64,000 bases of DNA from Trebonia kvetii (GTDB lineage: Bacteria > Actinomycetota > Actinomycetes > Streptosporangiales > Streptosporangiaceae): assembly GCF_007827045.1 (NCBI RefSeq), contig NZ_RPFW01000008.1, positions 1 through 64,000 of the forward strand, in the 5' to 3' direction. Under the pieces are notes generated by a model. That model saw only the letters and a program-made list of their open reading frames with translations, was not told the origin of the DNA and made no database searches. This document shows positions 60,693 to 64,000 of the stretch, in pieces; the stretch's first letter is position 1; every line of letters begins with the position of its first letter. Position numbers and translations under genes: made by a program.

Positions 60693-60990
60693 CCGGATTC
60701 CCCTTTGTTCGATTTGCTGCTTACAAGTTCTAGTACTCGAATATTATCACTAATTCAAGATCATTATCTGCCGAAACACTATCCATACAGACAGTCTTTC
60801 CTAACCTCAGACGGAACCATTCACGCCCGTCCTCAGGAGAAACATTCACGCCGGACCGCAGGCGAAAGCATTCACACCTGGCAGGATGTTAGACACCGAC
60901 GATGACTTTCGGCCCAGGTGATCGTCCTCACTGACGTCGGGCCACGGCACCGGGCCGGGTCGTCGTGAAGCAACGTGTCAGGAGGTCATC
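60693..60990. other. AT-rich intergenic region upstream of the HNH gene
   Basis: This 298-bp region is conspicuously poorer in GC than its flanks, especially 60710-60780. It contains the likely promoter of the HNH gene on the minus strand and degenerate 25-26-bp direct repeats (60818-60878, separate entry). On the plus side an AGGAGG at 60980-60985 serves the DHFR-like gene. No coding signal is seen. Confidence 0.6.
60818..60878 (+). repeat. Degenerate 25-26-bp direct repeat, 2.5 copies
   Basis: CATTCACGCC occurs at 60818-60827 and 60843-60852, and CATTCACACC at 60869-60878. The sequence between follows the pattern of one unit: a pyrimidine-rich segment, CAGG, then GAAA. Spacings are 25 and 26 bp. 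Only two full copies are present, so this is not a CRISPR array. Confidence 0.6.
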
Positions 60991-61647
60991 GTGCCGCGAG
61001 TGCGGGTGCACAACTTCTCGGTATCGCTGGACGGGTTCGGCACCGGGGAGGGGCAAAGCCTGGATGCCCCGTTCGGGCATGCGGGGGTCCGGCTGCACGA
61101 GTGGTTCTTCGCGACCCGCACGTTCCACGCCATGCAAGGCCAGCCCGGCGGCAGTACCGGCATCGACGACGCGTTCGCCAGCGCCTGGGAAACGGGCATC
61201 GGCGCCGAGATCATGGGACGCGGCAAGTTCGGCCCCGATCACGGCCCCTGGCCGGACAAGGAGCCGGACAAGCAGTGGAACGGATGGTGGGGAGACAACC
61301 CGCCGTTCCACACCCCGGTTTTCGTCCTTACCCACCATCCCAGGCCCTCGGTTCCGATGGACGGCGGCACCACGTTCCACTTCCTCGACGCCAGCCCCGC
61401 CGAGGCGCTCGCACAGGCGCGTGCGGCCGCCGCCGGGGCAGACATCCGCATCGGCGGCGGCCCGTCCACCATCCGCGAATTCCTGTCCGCCGGACTCATC
61501 GACTACCTGCACATCGTCGTTGTGCCCATCGTGCTTGGGCGCGGGGAGCGGCTCTGGGACGGGCAAGAGGCGCTCGAAGACCACTTCCAGATCGAGGCCG
61601 TGCACAGCCCGAGCGGCGTCACCCACCTCACCCTAAGCAGACGCTGA
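60991..61647 (+). CDS. DHFR/RibD-family reductase
   Basis: The 218-residue protein has the bacterial bifunctional deaminase-reductase C-terminal fold: VHNFSVSLDGFGTG at the start, GAEIMGRGKFG, PVFVLTHHPRP, IRIGGGPSTIREFLSAGLID and PIVLGRGERLWDG. These are common features of small NADPH-dependent reductases annotated as dihydrofolate reductase family. Substrate is unknown; true folate reduction is unlikely. GTG 60991 follows AGGAGG by 5-6 nt. Confidence 0.9.
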   Translation: MPRVRVHNFSVSLDGFGTGEGQSLDAPFGHAGVRLHEWFFATRTFHAMQGQPGGSTGIDDAFASAWETGIGAEIMGRGKFGPDHGPWPDKEPDKQWNGWWGDNPPFHTPVFVLTHHPRPSVPMDGGTTFHFLDASPAEALAQARAAAAGADIRIGGGPSTIREFLSAGLIDYLHIVVVPIVLGRGERLWDGQEALEDHFQIEAVHSPSGVTHLTLSRR

Positions 61648-61675
61648 GCACAGCTGAACAGGGCGGACCCGTCGC

Positions 61676-62494
61676 CTAGCCGTGGTCGTGCGGCTCGGCG
61701 ATCATCGCCGTCCCGATCTCACGGAAGCCAAGCCGGCTGTACACCCGGGCCACCTCCGCGTCGGAGGCGGAAAGGAACACCGTCGACGCGCCGCGCGCCA
61801 GCGCGTCGGCGGCCAGCGCATGCGTGACCGCGGCACCAAGCCCGCGGCGTCGGCTGGCGGGCAGCACCCCGATCCCGGTGATCTCCGCGACCTCGCCGGC
61901 GAGCTGGTAGCTGCCCGCGGCGAGTGGCCCGTTCGGGCCGCCGGCCGCGGCGAGCACCGACTGCCCGGCGCGCAGCCGTTCCCGCAGCATGGAAATGGTG
62001 GCCGCGTCGTGGTCGGCGGCAATCTTGTCCCGCTCGGTGACGCCGGCCTCGCTGATGCCCGTGCCCGGGTGCCCGAACGCGACGGCAGGCACCGACCAGG
62101 CGAGCACCACGTCGGGGTCGTCGGCGCCGAGGATGCCGGCGGTCAGCCGCGGCGGCAGGTCCGGCGGCGCGTTGAGTGACTCGAGCACAAGCAGCGGGTG
62201 CTCATGCACATGCAGGCCCGCCTCGGCCGCCGCGAAGGCCATATCGGGCGCGGCCTGCTCGATCCACTCGAACGACTCAGGTATCAGCAGTTCCCGCTGC
62301 CTGGCCCGCGCGGCGCGGACATCGCCAGCGGACACACGGGGCCGCCTGCCGACACGCGGCCGCGCGTAGTACGGATAACCGGACCCGACGGGAATGAAGA
62401 GGACGAGGGAACCGATCGTCTCAATCCTGGCGCGCTGTCTCGGCACGGTGTCGCAAAAGACGTCAATCCGCCCGATCATCTCATCATCGCTCAC
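61676..62494 (-). CDS. GNAT family acetyltransferase
   Basis: The 272-residue protein has a C-terminal GNAT domain with ITGIGVLPASRRRGLGAAVT (acetyl-CoA binding), ASTVFLSASDAEVARVYSRLGF and EIG. The N-terminal ~120 residues form an additional domain with VGSGYPYYARPRVG and PESFEWIEQAAPD, reminiscent of GNAT proteins with an N-terminal FR47-like or GNAT-like module. GTG 62494 is used; TAAGGT lies 10 nt upstream. Acceptor unknown. Confidence 0.85.
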   Translation of the reverse strand: MSDDEMIGRIDVFCDTVPRQRARIETIGSLVLFIPVGSGYPYYARPRVGRRPRVSAGDVRAARARQRELLIPESFEWIEQAAPDMAFAAAEAGLHVHEHPLLVLESLNAPPDLPPRLTAGILGADDPDVVLAWSVPAVAFGHPGTGISEAGVTERDKIAADHDAATISMLRERLRAGQSVLAAAGGPNGPLAAGSYQLAGEVAEITGIGVLPASRRRGLGAAVTHALAADALARGASTVFLSASDAEVARVYSRLGFREIGTAMIAEPHDHG

Positions 62495-62554
62495 AACGCC
62501 TCATACCTTAGGCGGGGTGCGCGCGGTCAGCCAAGCCCTTTACCGTCAGGACTC

Positions 62555-63094
62555 TCATGCCATCTGGAGCGGTCCCTGGCTTGGCGGCGTCGACTGACCA
62601 GACGCCCCGCCGGAACTGGAACCGGAACCGGAGCCGGAAGTGGAGCCTGAGCCAGCTCCAGGGCCAGCAGCGGAGCCGGCGCCCGAGCCAGCAACGGAAC
62701 CGGAACCAGCGACGGACGCAGGCACCGCCGGCCCGTACACCTCGATCTCCGCGGGAGACAGGCCGAGCATGGTCGCCGCGTCGTGGAACGCGAACCCCTC
62801 GCGGGCCAGCGTCTCAAGCGCGCTCCGCGTCGCCCGGTTGGCCGCGTCGACGGCCATCCGCGCGGCATGCCGCGCCCGCAGCGCGTCCGCGACCGGCGCC
62901 GGAGCATCGGGGAGCACGTCGACCCTGATCGCCTCGGCAGGAATGTTGAGGGTACGCGAGATGACCTGCCTGGCCACCATCTCGGCCTGGCTCAGGTCGC
63001 GGATCTGCGCGCTCAGGCCCTCCACCTGCGGGATGCGGATCGTCCACCAGCGGCCGGCCCGCTCGCACAGCGCAGTGAAGGTTGTCGTCTCCAT
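62555..63094 (-). CDS. HicB-like protein with Gly/Ser-rich tail
   Basis: The 179-residue protein starts with a HicB-type domain (FTALCERAGRWWTIRIPQVEGL and QAEMVARQVISRTLNIPAEA), a fold of toxin-antitoxin antitoxins and related proteins. A helical region resembling a degenerate helix-turn-helix follows (DAATMLGLSPAEIEVYGP). The last ~50 residues are Gly/Ser/Ala repeats. No HicA-like toxin gene is adjacent, so it is an orphan; it may have another role. AAGGGG precedes the ATG by a few nt. Confidence 0.7.
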   Translation of the reverse strand: METTTFTALCERAGRWWTIRIPQVEGLSAQIRDLSQAEMVARQVISRTLNIPAEAIRVDVLPDAPAPVADALRARHAARMAVDAANRATRSALETLAREGFAFHDAATMLGLSPAEIEVYGPAVPASVAGSGSVAGSGAGSAAGPGAGSGSTSGSGSGSSSGGASGQSTPPSQGPLQMA

Positions 63095-63224
63095 GAAATG
63101 CCCCTTATCACCGAGTCGTCGGTTCCCCCCAGCGCGGTGACTTGGAACCTTATGCTACCGGCGAGTAGCGAAAGTTGTCGGCGAACGTGCGCACTAGTGA
63201 CAAAAAATCGCACAACACTCCTGC

Positions 63225-63671
63225 TCAGCGGACCAGATGCCGGTTCGGGGCGGCCGCCTCGGCGGCGAACTCCGGCAGTTCGGTGACCGGGATCCCCGCC
63301 GCCGTCAGCAGTTCGACCCCCTGGCAGTCCGCCACGAACAGCGCGGGCTCCCGCCAGGCGATCACCACCCGGGCCAGCCGGGCCGCGATGATCAGCTCGG
63401 TGCAGGTCCGCGGCCGGGAACTGCGCGCAGTGCACGGCTCGAGCGTGCTGTAGATGGTGGCACCGGCCAGCCGCGGGTCTCCGTCGGCGAGCTTGCCGAG
63501 TGCCGCCTCCTCCGCGTGCACCGCCAGATCGCCGCCCTCGCGGGAGAAACCGCGCGACAACTCCGCCCCGTCCGCGCCGACGATGACCGCGCCGACCGAG
63601 AAAGCGGTATCCGACGGCGGGCACTCCCGCGCCAGCGACACCGCGACCCGCATCCACCCCGAGTCATCCAC
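63225..63671 (-). CDS. CMP/dCMP-type deaminase family protein
   Basis: The 148-residue protein has the zinc-dependent deaminase motifs HAEEAAL (His and catalytic Glu) and EPCTARSSRPRTC (two Cys zinc ligands). The size and spacing fit the cytidine/deoxycytidylate deaminase superfamily, including the RibD deaminase domain. Substrate unknown. GTG 63671 was chosen because TAGGAT (63684-63679) lies exactly 7 nt before it; ATG 63680 would overlap that box. Confidence 0.88.
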   Translation of the reverse strand: MDDSGWMRVAVSLARECPPSDTAFSVGAVIVGADGAELSRGFSREGGDLAVHAEEAALGKLADGDPRLAGATIYSTLEPCTARSSRPRTCTELIIAARLARVVIAWREPALFVADCQGVELLTAAGIPVTELPEFAAEAAAPNRHLVR

Positions 63672-63946
63672 GCCGCCCATCCTAACCGCGAGCTAAAACA
63701 CGATTTCACCGAAAAAAGAATATCCAGCAGAACGGTTTCGTGCTAAACCTTTTCCCGACTCCCGCGACCTATGGCAGTCAAGGCATTAGCATTGACCTGC
63801 GCAAACAGCCGTTATTAAAAGCGGGCAAAAGTCGGCAAAGCCGCGCCAGCGGTTACTTCTCCATCGTCGCGTACGCACGTAAAGCCCGTGCGCAAATCGC
63901 TAGAAGGCGTCGCCGGAATACATCGTCTGACAAAAGTGAGGTCATC
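63672..63946 (+). promoter_or_regulatory. Promoter and leader of the last gene
   Basis: A TTGACC (63792-63797), 17-nt spacer and TTAAAA (63815-63820) form a plausible promoter, leaving a leader of about 120 nt. The leader has a GCACG/CGTGC stem-loop near 63876-63892. I looked for known riboswitch signatures and recognise none. Base composition is richer in A+T than elsewhere in the window. Confidence 0.45.
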
Positions 63947-64000
63947 ATGACCCTGGAGGCCCTCGCCGCCGGGACGCCCGTCGCCACCGTTGCCCAGGCG
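63947..64000 (+). CDS. Start of a gene cut by the window end
   Basis: ATG 63947 opens a frame that runs through the end of the window with 18 codons encoding MTLEALAAGTPVATVAQA. A purine-rich GTGAGG lies 7-12 nt upstream as ribosome-binding site. The visible residues are too few to name a family. Confidence 0.55.
   Translation, partial: MTLEALAAGTPVATVAQA

Noticed and set aside
60818..60878. Possible CRISPR array
   Set aside because: Only two full degenerate units of 25-26 bp and no spacer variation or cas genes nearby.
63672..63946. Known riboswitch (for example the cyclic-di-AMP class) in the last leader
   Set aside because: I checked for remembered consensus stretches and found none.

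Overview
The window is GC-rich actinobacterial (Actinomycetota) chromosome. The signs are very high GC with G/C-ending codons, many GTG and TTG starts, a BldG-like STAS protein, several PASTA-less Ser/Thr kinases, SpoIIE-type phosphatases, an F420-type luciferase-like oxidoreductase, and GlnA2/GlnE/NadE/PanB genes in a neighbourhood that resembles Streptomyces from memory. I cannot name the species. Many genes have a TANNNT -10 box 6-8 nt before the start codon and no Shine-Dalgarno sequence, the actinobacterial pattern for leaderless mRNAs. I used it to choose several starts.

Layout. 1-180: 5S rRNA, the end of an rrn operon, with its terminator. 0.4-9.2 kb: an Arg/Gly-rich TPR protein with an acidic tail, a BldG-like anti-anti-sigma factor, DUF1015, a TPR protein, a HAD-IIA phosphatase, a polycysteine leader peptide in front of a degenerate cupin, and an ABC exporter pair. 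9.3-14.8 kb: a HAD hydrolase, two tandem paralogous membrane Ser/Thr kinases and methionine aminopeptidase. 14.8-20.2 kb: a 59-residue protein, two double-YbjQ proteins, NUDIX, a conserved hypothetical, a VOC protein, an LLM oxidoreductase and an exported helical protein. 20.3-30.2 kb: two OmpR-type two-component systems flanking a redox operon (membrane-anchored Pro/Ala/Thr protein, ApbE, ferric-reductase-like cytochrome b, NuoF-like protein, ferredoxin), then an FHA-PrsW fusion. 30.2-41.1 kb: PanB, serine hydrolase, DHA2 exporter with its TetR regulator, K+ channel, NadE, AhpD-like protein, phosphotransferase and patatin. 41.2-56.2 kb: two SpoIIE-type phosphatases, GlnA2, a third kinase, a WD40 protein, GNAT, a WNGxxW-repeat exported protein, a DUF4097-like lipoprotein, an S9 peptidase and GlnE. 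56.2-64 kb: a broken WNGxxW gene, small enzymes, an AraC regulator, a DUF222-HNH protein, a DHFR-like reductase, GNAT, a HicB-like protein, a deaminase and the first codons of a last gene.

How parts may work together. BldG-like and SpoIIE-type proteins are the two halves of anti-sigma partner switching, though they lie 38 kb apart. The redox operon and a secreted-protein gene on its far side both have three 11-bp-spaced half-sites (one ending GTTAAGGCGAG) about 22-24 nt before their starts, so one of the flanking OmpR-type regulators probably controls both. The strongest unusual signal is at 6489-6680. A promoter starts transcription at the ATG of a 32-residue peptide with three Cys-Cys pairs. 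A possible hairpin runs from its last Cys-Cys codons to the ribosome-binding site of a cysteine-dioxygenase-like cupin, the layout of a cysteine-sensing attenuator.
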